Assembly: GCA_041396705.1 (NCBI GenBank)
Contig: JAWKYB010000014.1
Coordinates: forward strand, 1 to 64,000
Source: Alphaproteobacteria bacterium
GTDB lineage: Bacteria; Pseudomonadota; Alphaproteobacteria; CALKHQ01
Length of the DNA: 64,000 nucleotides
Direction of reading: 5' to 3'
Shown here: positions 36,030-43,905 of the stretch, piece by piece
Layout of the letters: each line of letters opens with the position of its first letter
Position numbering within the stretch: the first letter of the stretch is position 1
Translations under genes and position numbers: made by a program
Notes under the pieces: model-generated
What the model was told of the DNA's origin: nothing
What the model saw: only the letters and a program-made list of their open reading frames with translations
Databases searched by the model: none

Positions 36030-36337
36030 CGGCCCCACGCTGCGCTCGTTTCCGCCGGACAATCAGGCGGCCGAGCGCCGGCCACACCTTTGCCGGCTTT
36101 GAAGCGGAAGCCAGGGCGCCCGCCTGCGGTCGGATCGCCGGAGGAGCGGAACTTCGGACCGGGACCCGGCAAGGCCGCCTCTCCCGAACCTGCGCCGCGG
36201 CAGACCATGCGGTCTCTTGCTGCCGCAGTCGCACCGCCCCACGGTTGCTTTCCACATGCGGCACCCGGAAATCGTGCAGAGGATGTTAAGCAATTCATCC
36301 TAAACACGATTTGTTGCACCTCCCGGAGCCCCGACCC
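36030..36337. other. 308-bp intergenic region
   Basis: No supported gene. The first 240 bases are GC-rich. The last stretch (36285-36315) is AT-rich, with GATGTTAAGCAATTCATCCT, and is the most likely promoter zone for the CHASE kinase gene. No terminator with a T-run was found after bcp. Confidence 0.5.
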
Positions 36338-38176
36338 ATGACATTGCAGTCTGCCGGCCAGGCGGCGCTGTTGCCGCCGACCCGCCCGGACGCCGACAGC
36401 GCCCGGGACCGGCGCAAGCCGGTCGCCGGCGCGGTCGGTCCGGGCGGACTGTGGACCTGGGCGGTGCTTGCGTTGGGTATCTTGCTCACCGCCTTCGCCT
36501 ACTTCTCCGTCGAGGCCGACAGCGAGGCGGCGGCACAGGCACGCTTCGATTTCCGCCAGCACGAGATCGTGCAGGCAGTCGAACGGCGCATGGCCGCATA
36601 CACCCAGACGCTGTTCGGTGCGCTGGGGCTGCTCAGGGCCTCCGACGACGTCGCCCGCGACGAATGGCGCATCTATGTCGACAGCCTCGATCTCGACAAT
36701 CGCTACCCCGGCATCCAGGGCATCGGCTTCACCGAGTGGGTGACGCCCGAGCGGCGCGCCGCCTATGAGGCCGCAATCCGTGCCGAGGGCTTCCCGGACT
36801 TCACCATCCGGCCGCCCGAGCCGCGCCCCCTCTACTCGTCGATCACCTATCTGGAACCGTTCGACGAGCGCAACCGCCAGGCTTTCGGCTTCGACATGTA
36901 CGCCGAGGCGACGCGCCGAGCGGCGATGGAACTGGCGCGCGACACCGGCGAATTCGCCGTGTCCGGCGACGTCCGTCTGGTCCAGGAGATCGGCAGCGAC
37001 GTCCAGGCCGGCTTCCTGCTCTATGTGCCCTACTATGGCCGCAACGACGTGCCGCAGACGGTCGCTGAACGGCAGGCCGCGAGCGTCGGTTTCGTCTACA
37101 GCGCGTTCCGGATGGGCGACCTGATGGAGGGCATCCTCGGCCCCGGCCTGCCGGACGTGCGCCTGCAAGTGTTCGACGGGCCGGACCCGCTGGACGACGA
37201 ACTGATGTTCGACAGCGAGCCGGGCCGCGATACGTCGCAGTCCGCCTTCGTCGCCACCAGCCGGATCAACCTGGGGCAGCGCACGTGGACGTTGAAGATG
37301 TCGAGCCTGCCGGCATTCGAGGCCTTGCTCGACCCGCAGAAGTCCAGCTTCGTGCTGATCGGCGGCCTGGCCGCCAGCCTGTTGTTCTTCGGCGTCCTGC
37401 GCTCGTCGGCCAATCTGCGCGCGCGGGCCGAAGCGCTCGCCGCCGAGATGACGGTGGCGCTGGAGCAGCGCAATGCGGAACTCGGGCGCTCCAACGCCGA
37501 GCTCGAGCAGTTCGCCTATGTCGCCTCGCACGACCTGAAGGCGCCGCTGCGCGGCATCGACCACCTTGCGATCTGGATCGAGAAGGACCTGGGCGACAAG
37601 CTGGAAGGCGAGCCGAAGCGGAACATGAGCCTGCTGCGTGGCCGCATCAAGCGGCTGGAGACGCTGCTCAACGATATCCTGGATTACTCCCGGGCCGGCC
37701 GCACAAGCACGCAGGTCGAAAGCTTCGACATCGCCGAGTTCGTGGCCGAGGTATTTGAGACGGTGCGCGCCAACCGCCCATACACGCTTGCCGTCAACAC
37801 CGATGTGGCAACCGTGTGCCTTGGCCGGACCGCACTCGAGCAGGTGCTGTCCAACCTGTTCTCCAACACGATGAAGCATCACGACAAGGGTGCGGGCCAG
37901 ATCGCCGTCGAGGTGCACGATCGCGCCACAGGCTTCGATATCGTCGTGTCCGACGACGGCCCCGGCATTCCGAAGAACCTCCGCACCCGCGCGTTCCAGA
38001 TGTTCCAGACCCTGCAGCCGCGCGACCAGGTCGAAGGCAGCGGCATGGGGCTGGCCATCGTTCGCAAGATCGTCGAGCGCCAGGGCGGCTCGATCGAGAT
38101 GGTCGATACGCCCGGACCCAGGGGCGCGGTGTTCCGTATCATATGGCCGAAGCCGGCGACGGAATCCGCCCGATGA
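36338..38176 (+). CDS. membrane sensor histidine kinase with CHASE domain
   Basis: 612 residues. TM1 (LWTWAVLALGILLTAFAYF, near residue 45) is followed by a periplasmic CHASE domain (residues about 75-270; IQGIGFTEWV, TYLEPFDERNR). TM2 is SFVLIGGLAASLLFFGVL. A coiled-coil linker with ELGRSNAELEQ leads to the HisKA box YVASHDLKAPLRGID (phosphoacceptor His about 398) and an HATPase domain (NLFSNTMKHH, DDGPGIPKN, GSGMGLAIV). The H-box resembles bacteriophytochrome kinases that signal to single-domain receivers, and indeed the next gene is such a receiver, overlapping by 4 nt. CHASE domains often bind small hydrophobic molecules; the ligand is unknown. Confidence 0.93.
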   Translation: MTLQSAGQAALLPPTRPDADSARDRRKPVAGAVGPGGLWTWAVLALGILLTAFAYFSVEADSEAAAQARFDFRQHEIVQAVERRMAAYTQTLFGALGLLRASDDVARDEWRIYVDSLDLDNRYPGIQGIGFTEWVTPERRAAYEAAIRAEGFPDFTIRPPEPRPLYSSITYLEPFDERNRQAFGFDMYAEATRRAAMELARDTGEFAVSGDVRLVQEIGSDVQAGFLLYVPYYGRNDVPQTVAERQAASVGFVYSAFRMGDLMEGILGPGLPDVRLQVFDGPDPLDDELMFDSEPGRDTSQSAFVATSRINLGQRTWTLKMSSLPAFEALLDPQKSSFVLIGGLAASLLFFGVLRSSANLRARAEALAAEMTVALEQRNAELGRSNAELEQFAYVASHDLKAPLRGIDHLAIWIEKDLGDKLEGEPKRNMSLLRGRIKRLETLLNDILDYSRAGRTSTQVESFDIAEFVAEVFETVRANRPYTLAVNTDVATVCLGRTALEQVLSNLFSNTMKHHDKGAGQIAVEVHDRATGFDIVVSDDGPGIPKNLRTRAFQMFQTLQPRDQVEGSGMGLAIVRKIVERQGGSIEMVDTPGPRGAVFRIIWPKPATESAR

Positions 38177-38619
38177 GGATGGAGCAGCTCAGCGTGCTGC
38201 TGGTCGAGGACGACGAGGTCGACCGCATGGCGGTGCGCCGTGCCCTGCGCGAGCACGGCATCGACGCGCAGCTGGTCGAGGCCCGCGACGGGCAGGAGGC
38301 GCTGGACATCATATCCGGCAACTCGGAAACCGCGCCGCCGCCGGCACCCTATTTCATCCTGCTCGACCTCAACATGCCGCGCGTCAACGGCATCGACTTC
38401 CTTCACTGCCTGCGCGGCGAGGGCACCGCCGGGCCGGCACGCGACGCCATCGTCTTCGTGCTGACGACATCGCAGTCGCGTTCCGACATCCAGGCGGCAT
38501 ACCGCTGCGGTATCTCCGGCTATTTCGTGAAGTCGGACTACGACCAGTCGCTGCGCAGCATCGTCGAGCTGATGTCGGCGTTCCAGACCGCCGCGGAATT
38601 CCCCGAGGCGGACGCCTGA
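38173..38619 (+). CDS. single-domain response regulator (Rcp1-like)
   Basis: 148 residues. The receiver has acidic pocket LVEDDEVD, phosphoacceptor Asp in FILLDLNMPRVNG, Thr in VLTTSQS and Lys in GYFVKSDYD. Its length and the SQSRSDI stretch match receivers paired with phytochrome-like or CHASE kinases. The ATG overlaps the kinase stop codon (ATGA), so the two form one translationally coupled system. There is no output domain; it may pass phosphate to an Hpt protein or bind a target. Confidence 0.93.
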   Translation: MRMEQLSVLLVEDDEVDRMAVRRALREHGIDAQLVEARDGQEALDIISGNSETAPPPAPYFILLDLNMPRVNGIDFLHCLRGEGTAGPARDAIVFVLTTSQSRSDIQAAYRCGISGYFVKSDYDQSLRSIVELMSAFQTAAEFPEADA

Positions 38620-38744
38620 CGCGTCGACGCCCATAGCGGCGGCAGCGTCCGCCGCGGCCCTGCGGCGGCATTTGCGCCTTCGCGCCCCGATGCCTATCAA
38701 TGGCGCGGCCGACGGTCCGGCCGGGACAGGGGGAGCAGCAGCGC

Positions 38745-39500
38745 ATGGACAATCAATTCGAAGGACGGGTGGCGATCGTCACGGGCGGGGCGCGCGGCAT
38801 CGGCGCAGGAATCGTCGCCCATCTGGCCGCGCGCGGCGCCCGCGTCCTGGTCCTCGACACTTCGGCCGAGGTCGAGGCGATGGCCGACCCGGCAATAGCC
38901 GGCCGCTGCATCGCGATGCAGGGCGACGTCTCCCGCCGCGCCGACATGGTCGCGATGGCCGAACGGGCGCTTGCCGCCTGGGGCCGCATCGACATCCTGT
39001 GCCCGAATGCCGGCATCTACCCAATGTCGTGGATCGCCGACATGGCAGAGGAGGAGTGGGACCGGGTGCTCGACGTCAATCTGAAGGGCGTGTTCCTGGC
39101 CACCCAGGCCTGCCTGCCGGCAATGCGCAAGGCACGCTACGGACGCGTCGTTGTGACCTCGTCGATCACCGGCCCGCACGTCGCCCACGCCCAGCACGGC
39201 CACTACGCCACCAGCAAGGGCGGCATCAACGCGTTCATCAAGAGCGCCGCACTGGAGCTGGCCACGGAAGGCATCACCGTCAACGGGGTCGAGCCGGGCA
39301 ACATCACCACACCGGCACTGATGCAGCACCGGCCCAAGGAATTCATCGAGGCGCAGGAGCGCACGATTCCGATCGGGCGGCTGGGCACGCCGGAGGACGT
39401 GGCCAATGCCGTCGCCTTCCTGGCTTCTGCGGCGTCAGGCTACATCACCGGCCAGACCGTCGTCGTCGACGGCGGCCAGATCCTGCCGGAATCGCTGTAG
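38745..39500 (+). CDS. SDR-family oxidoreductase (3-oxoacyl-ACP reductase-like)
   Basis: 251 residues. The cofactor motif is TGGARGIGAG, an Asp after beta2 (VLVLDTS) favours NAD(H), PNAG replaces the usual NNAG, and the catalytic Ser and Tyr/Lys are in VTSSITG and HYATSKGG. The ATG at 38745 follows GGGGAG. FabG-like annotation is likely, yet it is not in a fatty-acid cluster, so the substrate is open. The DUF455 gene follows 13 nt later. Confidence 0.88.
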   Translation: MDNQFEGRVAIVTGGARGIGAGIVAHLAARGARVLVLDTSAEVEAMADPAIAGRCIAMQGDVSRRADMVAMAERALAAWGRIDILCPNAGIYPMSWIADMAEEEWDRVLDVNLKGVFLATQACLPAMRKARYGRVVVTSSITGPHVAHAQHGHYATSKGGINAFIKSAALELATEGITVNGVEPGNITTPALMQHRPKEFIEAQERTIPIGRLGTPEDVANAVAFLASAASGYITGQTVVVDGGQILPESL

Positions 39501-39513
39501 GCCGCGGTCCGGC

Positions 39514-40317
39514 ATGACCGTGACGCTGAGCGATCGGGCCGTCGGCTGCCTGCGGGCGCAGCAGCCGGCCGAGAAGGTCGCGCTGACCCGCGCGGCGGCG
39601 GCCTGGTGGCGCGTGCGGCCGGACCGGCCGCTCGGCCGCGCCGAGCCGCCCGACCGTCCCGGACGTCCGGCCCGCCCGCCGCTGGTTGCGCCCGGCGGCG
39701 TACCACGGCGGCGGGTCACGTCGGGGGTGCCCGGACGCGTCGCGCTGTTGCATGCGCTGGCCCATATCGAGCTCAACGCCATCGACCTGGCCTGGGACAT
39801 GGTAGCGCGTTTCGGACCGGGCCAGCCGCGCGCCTTTTGCGACGACTGGGTGACGGTCGCCGCGGAGGAAGCGCTGCACTTTGCGTTGATCGCCGACCGG
39901 CTGGGTGCGCTCGGCGCGGCCTATGGCGACCTCCCGGCCCATGACGGCCTGTGGGAAGCGGCGCAGGCGACGGCGGACGATCTCGCCGGCAGGCTGGCGG
40001 TGGTGCCGCTGGTGCTGGAGGCCCGCGGCCTGGATGTGACTCCGGCGATGATCGCACGGCTGCAGGCGGTGGGCGACGAAACCAGCGCCGCCGTGCTGCA
40101 GCGCATCTATGACGACGAGATCGGCCATGTCGCGGTAGGCAAGCGCTGGTTCGATACGCTGTGCCGTCAGGACGGCCACGAGCCGCAGGCACGCTGGCAG
40201 GCATTGGTGCGCGCGCGTTTCCGCGGCCAGCTGAAACCGCCGTTCAACGAGGCGGCCCGGTCGCGGGCCGGCCTGCCCGCCGCGTGGTACGCCGGCGACA
40301 GCGCGGCTATCGCCTGA
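39514..40317 (+). CDS. ferritin-like protein, DUF455 family
   Basis: 267 residues. The family carries a four-helix di-iron-type bundle. Probable metal ligands are seen in LLHALAHIELNAIDLAWD, VAAEEALHFALI and RIYDDEIGHVAVG. An extended Pro/Arg-rich stretch (residues about 35-70) precedes the bundle. The function is not established; some relatives are annotated as MiaE-like hydroxylases of tRNA. It starts 13 nt after the SDR stop and probably shares its transcript. Confidence 0.85.
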   Translation: MTVTLSDRAVGCLRAQQPAEKVALTRAAAAWWRVRPDRPLGRAEPPDRPGRPARPPLVAPGGVPRRRVTSGVPGRVALLHALAHIELNAIDLAWDMVARFGPGQPRAFCDDWVTVAAEEALHFALIADRLGALGAAYGDLPAHDGLWEAAQATADDLAGRLAVVPLVLEARGLDVTPAMIARLQAVGDETSAAVLQRIYDDEIGHVAVGKRWFDTLCRQDGHEPQARWQALVRARFRGQLKPPFNEAARSRAGLPAAWYAGDSAAIA

Positions 40318-40338
40318 GGCCGCCTGGCGTGGCCGCGC

Positions 40339-40770
40339 CTAGCCCCGGTAGCTCACCAGCATCGCGCCGCCGGCGATCAGCGCGATGCCGGCCCAATTCG
40401 CCGGGGCGAGGCGCTCGCCCAGGAACGACACGCCGAAGGCCGCGACCAGCACCACGCTGAGCTTGTCGATCGGGGCGACGCGGGCGGCATCGCCCAGCTT
40501 CAGCGCACGGAAATAGCAGAGCCAGGACGCGCCGGTGGCCAGGCCGGAGAGCAGCAGGAACAGCTGGCTGCGCGGCGGCATCGCATCGAGGCCGCGCCAT
40601 GCGCCGCGCGCGGTCACAAGCACCGCCAGCAATGCGACCACGACCAGCGTGCGCAGCAGCGTTGCGAGGTCGGGGTCGACCTCGGCGACGCCGATCTTGG
40701 CGAAGATGGCGGTCAGCGCCGCAAAGCCGGCCGACAACAGCGCCCAGAACAACCAGTTCTGCACCAGCAT
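40339..40770 (-). CDS. EamA-type small membrane transporter (half-size DMT)
   Basis: 143 residues with about four to five transmembrane helices (WLFWALLSAGFAALTAIFA, LLRTLVVVALLAVLVTA, FLLLSGLATGASWLCYF, LSVVLVAAFGVSFLG and WAGIALIAGGAMLV). This is a single EamA module, as in COG2510 proteins, which probably work as dimers. The substrate is unknown. It is convergent with the DUF455 gene and is followed on the same strand by nothing obviously linked. Confidence 0.85.
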   Translation of the reverse strand: MLVQNWLFWALLSAGFAALTAIFAKIGVAEVDPDLATLLRTLVVVALLAVLVTARGAWRGLDAMPPRSQLFLLLSGLATGASWLCYFRALKLGDAARVAPIDKLSVVLVAAFGVSFLGERLAPANWAGIALIAGGAMLVSYRG

Positions 40771-40869
40771 GTGCGAACTCCCGCATCGAGATGCGCCCCC
40801 CGGTCTCGCTCAAAGGGCCGCGACCCGGGCACTATGGCACATCGACGGCCTTGGCCGACGGCGCGGCGG

Positions 40870-41586
40870 TCAGCGGCCCTCTTCGACCGCTTGGATCAGG
40901 TCGACATTGGCCTGCTCCGTGCGGCTGAGGGTCACCTGCCGGCCGGCCGGGCGGTACCAGGGCTGGCCGGCGAACCAGGCCTGCAGGTCGGCGCTCTGAA
41001 AGACGAAGCCGTGGCGGGCATAGATCTCGTTGCGGGCGAGGCGCAGCTGCGATGGCGACAGCGCCGCCAGTTCGGCGTGCGTCAGCAGGCGCACATCGGA
41101 ATCGGCGATCACGAAGCCGCCCGTCGCTGCCGGCGCCGTCGTCGACGGCGCGGTCGGTGCCGTTCCGCCCTGGGTCTGGCCCGTACCGAAAAATGCCTGC
41201 AGCTCGCCGAACCGGTCGGCCCGCCGCTCGTTCTCGTGCATGGCGCAGACGATCGGGATCAGCGCCTCGGTCATGTCGCCCCACGGCAGCACCCATGCCC
41301 AGGCGCAATGCGCATCGCGATAGTCGAGCCAAGCGTCCTGCGCCGCCGCCAGCCGCTGCCGGTCGACATCGGTCGGCTGGCCCGCCATCAGCGCATCGAA
41401 GGCCGCCTGCAGTCGGGCCTGCTGTCGCGGTGCCTCGGCATAGTAGCACTGGTCGGCAGCGGCGGTGCCGGTGGCGGCGTCGAGACAGCGCTCGAAGTCG
41501 GCGGTCTCCGCGCCGGACAAGGCCGGTGCGGCGCCCGCGCCGAGGACGGCGGCAGCGATGAGGCGAAGCGCGTCGACGGTGCGCAA
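40870..41586 (-). CDS. periplasmic LprI/DUF1311 plus YARHG domain protein
   Basis: 238 residues. The likely start is TTG at 41586, with GGGAGA 6 nt upstream, which opens a signal peptide (LRLIAAAVLGAGAAPALSGA). The middle (residues about 30-120) matches the lysozyme-inhibitor LprI-like DUF1311 (AAQDAWLDYRDAHCAW). The C-terminal 70 residues form a YARHG domain (LARNEIYARHGFVFQS), usually found in extracellular proteins. It may guard the cell wall or bind glycans; this is inference. Confidence 0.8.
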   Translation of the reverse strand: MRTVDALRLIAAAVLGAGAAPALSGAETADFERCLDAATGTAAADQCYYAEAPRQQARLQAAFDALMAGQPTDVDRQRLAAAQDAWLDYRDAHCAWAWVLPWGDMTEALIPIVCAMHENERRADRFGELQAFFGTGQTQGGTAPTAPSTTAPAATGGFVIADSDVRLLTHAELAALSPSQLRLARNEIYARHGFVFQSADLQAWFAGQPWYRPAGRQVTLSRTEQANVDLIQAVEEGR

Positions 41587-41832
41587 GGCAGTTCTCCCAT
41601 GGCAGTGGCAAACGCCACCATGCCGCGCCCGCGTCCGAGGCTGCTTGACCGCCGTCAAACCCGCCAGACCTTGCGAAGGTCATGCACCGCGACGCAGCCG
41701 GAGCCTCCTCGCGGAACGGGTTCGGCGGCGCCATCGCCAACCGCCTTCCAAAGCCGCCACCGGCGCCGCGGCGGCGCGGCGCCCGCACATGCCGCTTGCC
41801 GAGCGCTGCCGGCTCGGCTTAGCTGCGCGGCG

Positions 41833-42678
41833 ATGAGAACGATACCGGTCTGCAGATGGTATGGGGGCGTTCTCGGGTCGGCTGCACTGGTGGCCTGGCT
41901 TGCCGTCCACGCCCCCGCCGCCGCCCAAAGCGTGCCAGAGATCCTGGCCGTGCAGGAGCGCCTGATCGAATTGGGCTACGACCCGGGGCCGGCGGACGGC
42001 CTGGCCGGCAGCATGACGCGCAACGCCATCGCCGAGTTCCAACGCGACGTGGGGCTGGAGGAGACCGGCAAGATCACGCTGACGCTGCTGAACGTCCTCG
42101 GCGCCAACCCGAACGCGCCGCAGCCGCTGGCCGACGTGCAGGCACGGCTGGTCGACATCATCGGTGCGCGCTGGGACGAAACGGCGGAACCGTCGGGGCC
42201 GACCGTATGGATGCCACCGCCGGCCGAGGCCATCCCGGCCTTCGCCGATTATCCGGCGGTGGAGGCGCCCGACGCGCTGGTCGAAAGTGTGGATTTCACC
42301 AGCCATCCAGATGCCGCGCTGTTCGAGGCGGCGCTGCGCCAGGCGATCGGCAAGCCCGCCGACTTCGCGGCGCGCTATCGCATCGCCCAGGTCGGCTGCG
42401 GCACCACCTGCCAGGCGGTGATCGCGGTCGACGCGACAAGCGGGCGCGTCGTGCCGGGGCCTACGGCGGAGTTCGGCTTCGACTACCGGGACGACAGCCG
42501 CCTGCTGGTCGCCAACCCGACCGACGCGGTCACCGCGGCCTTCGGCGACGACATCCCGCTGTGGGCGGCGACCCGATGGTTCGTCTTCGACGGAACCGAG
42601 TTCCTGACGCTGACGCCGGTTGCCGGCGAGCCGGGGGTCCTGCCCGACGCGACCGCGGAGACCGGCGGCGACGGTTGA
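41833..42678 (+). CDS. periplasmic protein with peptidoglycan-binding domain
   Basis: 281 residues. The signal peptide (VLGSAALVAWLAVHAPAAAQ) ends near residue 32. A PG_binding_1 domain follows directly (VQERLIELGYDPGPADGLAG, AIAEFQRDVGL). The C-terminal 150 residues contain a likely disulfide pair (VGCGTTCQAV) and no recognised domain. It is divergent from the LprI/YARHG gene, another envelope protein. Transcription would run into the argC leader region, where the hairpin at 42828-42854 would also stop it. Confidence 0.8.
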   Translation: MRTIPVCRWYGGVLGSAALVAWLAVHAPAAAQSVPEILAVQERLIELGYDPGPADGLAGSMTRNAIAEFQRDVGLEETGKITLTLLNVLGANPNAPQPLADVQARLVDIIGARWDETAEPSGPTVWMPPPAEAIPAFADYPAVEAPDALVESVDFTSHPDAALFEAALRQAIGKPADFAARYRIAQVGCGTTCQAVIAVDATSGRVVPGPTAEFGFDYRDDSRLLVANPTDAVTAAFGDDIPLWAATRWFVFDGTEFLTLTPVAGEPGVLPDATAETGGDG

Positions 42679-42708
42679 GCGTGCGCTGGATCGCGTCGGC
42701 GGCGAACA

Positions 42709-42737
42709 TTGACATCGGCCATGCGCGCGCCGATATA
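42709..42737 (+). promoter_or_regulatory. putative promoter of the argC leader
   Basis: TTGACA (42709-42714) and GATATA (42732-42737) are separated by 17 nt. The -35 is a perfect match and the -10 is a partial match. The ATG of the leader peptide comes 6 nt after the -10 hexamer, the usual distance to +1, so the transcript should start at or next to that A. The same -10/6-nt/ATG geometry is seen before the DAHP synthase leader. Confidence 0.55.
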
Positions 42738-42743
42738 GGCGGC

Positions 42744-42803
42744 ATGCCGAACGCAGCAACCAGCGCCCGACGTCCGCGCATCCGCGCCTCGCGGCTGCGA
42801 TGA
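42744..42803 (+). CDS. arginine-rich leader peptide of argC (putative attenuator, leaderless)
   Basis: 19 codons (MPNAATSARRPRIRASRLR) and a stop. Six of the last 11 residues are Arg, with CGA used twice and CGT once, codons that are uncommon in such GC-rich DNA. A terminator follows 24 nt later and argC 115 nt later. CGCGGCT at 42790-42796, within codons 16-18, is complementary to AGCCGCG in the 5' arm of the terminator. A ribosome stalled at the earlier Arg codons would therefore allow an antiterminator, and a ribosome reaching the stop would cover it. No ribosome site is seen, in line with leaderless initiation. GC-rich DNA yields Arg-rich frames by chance, so this is a hypothesis. Confidence 0.55.
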   Translation: MPNAATSARRPRIRASRLR

Positions 42804-42827
42804 CGCGCGCCTCGCGCGCCGACACGC

Positions 42828-42854
42828 AAGCCGCGCCGCCAGCGCGGCTTTTTT
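42828..42854 (+). terminator. intrinsic terminator in the argC leader (putative attenuator)
   Basis: Perfect 9-bp stem AAGCCGCGC / GCGCGGCTT with loop CGCCA. The distal arm ends in TT and is followed by TTTT, giving a run of six T. It lies between the Arg-rich leader ORF and argC, 64 nt before the argC start. It could serve both as the end of the upstream envelope-protein transcript and as an attenuator. Confidence 0.85.
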
Positions 42855-42918
42855 GTTGCCCACCGCCTGCCCGCCGCAACGGCTCGCAGGCAGCCGACCC
42901 GAGCCGATGGAGGTTTTG

Positions 42919-43905
42919 ATGACCGACTCCACCGAAAGCCTGCATGCCGAGGCCGGGACGACCCCGCGCACGGGCGGTTCGGCGGCACGCGCGGTCTTCA
43001 TCGACGGCGAGGCCGGCACCGTAGGCCTGGGCATCCGCGCACGGCTGGCCGAGGTTGGCGGCGTCGAGCTGGTCAGCATCGACGAGGACAAGCGCAAGGA
43101 CCCCGCCGCGAAGCTGGCGCTGATGCGCCAGGTCGACCTGGTCGTGCTGTGCCTGCCCGACGAGGCGGCGAAGGAAGCGGCGCATGCGATCGAGGGCCTG
43201 GGCGCGGCAGCCCCGAAGGTGATCGACGGTTCCAGCGCGCACCGGGTGGCGCCCGGCTGGGTCTACGGCTTTCCCGAGATGGTGGCCGGCCAGGCCGACG
43301 CCATTCGCGCCGCGCGCAAGGTGACCAGCCCCGGCTGCTATCCCACCGGCGGCATCGCGCTGCTGCGGCCGCTGGTCGATGCCGGCCTGGTCCCGGTCGA
43401 ACATCCGATCTCGGTCAACGCCGTCAGCGGCTATTCCGGCGGCGGCAAGGCGATGATCGCAAGCTACGAGGCCGGCACCGCGCCGGCGTTCGAGCTCTAC
43501 GGTCTGGCGCTGGAACACAAGCACCTGCCGGAGCTGCACAAATACTCCGGCCTGCGGCGGCGGCCGATCTTCGTGCCCTCGGTCGGCAACTTCTACAAAG
43601 GCATGCTGGTGTCGGTGCCGCTGCACCTCGACACGCTGCCCGGCACACCCGGCGCGGGCGACCTGCACGCCGCCCTTGCCGAGCGCTACGCCGGCTCGGC
43701 GCTGGTGCAGGTCATGCCGCTGGACGGCCCGGACATGCCGGTGCGGCTGGAGCCGGAAGGCCTGAACGACACCGACCGCATGGAACTTCGGGTCTACGAC
43801 AACCCGACCCATCGCCAGGCGGTGCTGATCGCCCGCCTCGACAACCTGGGCAAGGGTGCCTCCGGCGCTGCCGCCCAAAACGTCAGGCTGATGCTCGACT
43901 GCTGA
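42919..43905 (+). CDS. argC: N-acetyl-gamma-glutamyl-phosphate reductase (short type)
   Basis: 328 residues. The NADPH-dependent third step of arginine synthesis reduces N-acetylglutamyl phosphate to the semialdehyde. The dinucleotide motif is in FIDGEAGTVGLGIRARL, the catalytic Cys in KVTSPGCYPTGGIAL, and YSGGGKAMI and HKHLPELHKYSG match the ~310-residue class. A 25-residue N-terminal extension precedes the Rossmann fold. The ATG at 42919 has GGAGG 5 nt upstream. Its 3' end overlaps the convergent DAHP synthase gene by 23 bp. The Arg-rich leader and terminator upstream suggest attenuation control. Confidence 0.95.
   Translation: MTDSTESLHAEAGTTPRTGGSAARAVFIDGEAGTVGLGIRARLAEVGGVELVSIDEDKRKDPAAKLALMRQVDLVVLCLPDEAAKEAAHAIEGLGAAAPKVIDGSSAHRVAPGWVYGFPEMVAGQADAIRAARKVTSPGCYPTGGIALLRPLVDAGLVPVEHPISVNAVSGYSGGGKAMIASYEAGTAPAFELYGLALEHKHLPELHKYSGLRRRPIFVPSVGNFYKGMLVSVPLHLDTLPGTPGAGDLHAALAERYAGSALVQVMPLDGPDMPVRLEPEGLNDTDRMELRVYDNPTHRQAVLIARLDNLGKGASGAAAQNVRLMLDC

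Noticed and set aside
42800..42918. Second ORF (MTRASRADTQAAPPARLF) beginning at the stop of the argC leader
   Set aside because: It reads through the terminator hairpin and has no ribosome site; the Arg-rich ORF before it fits an attenuator better.
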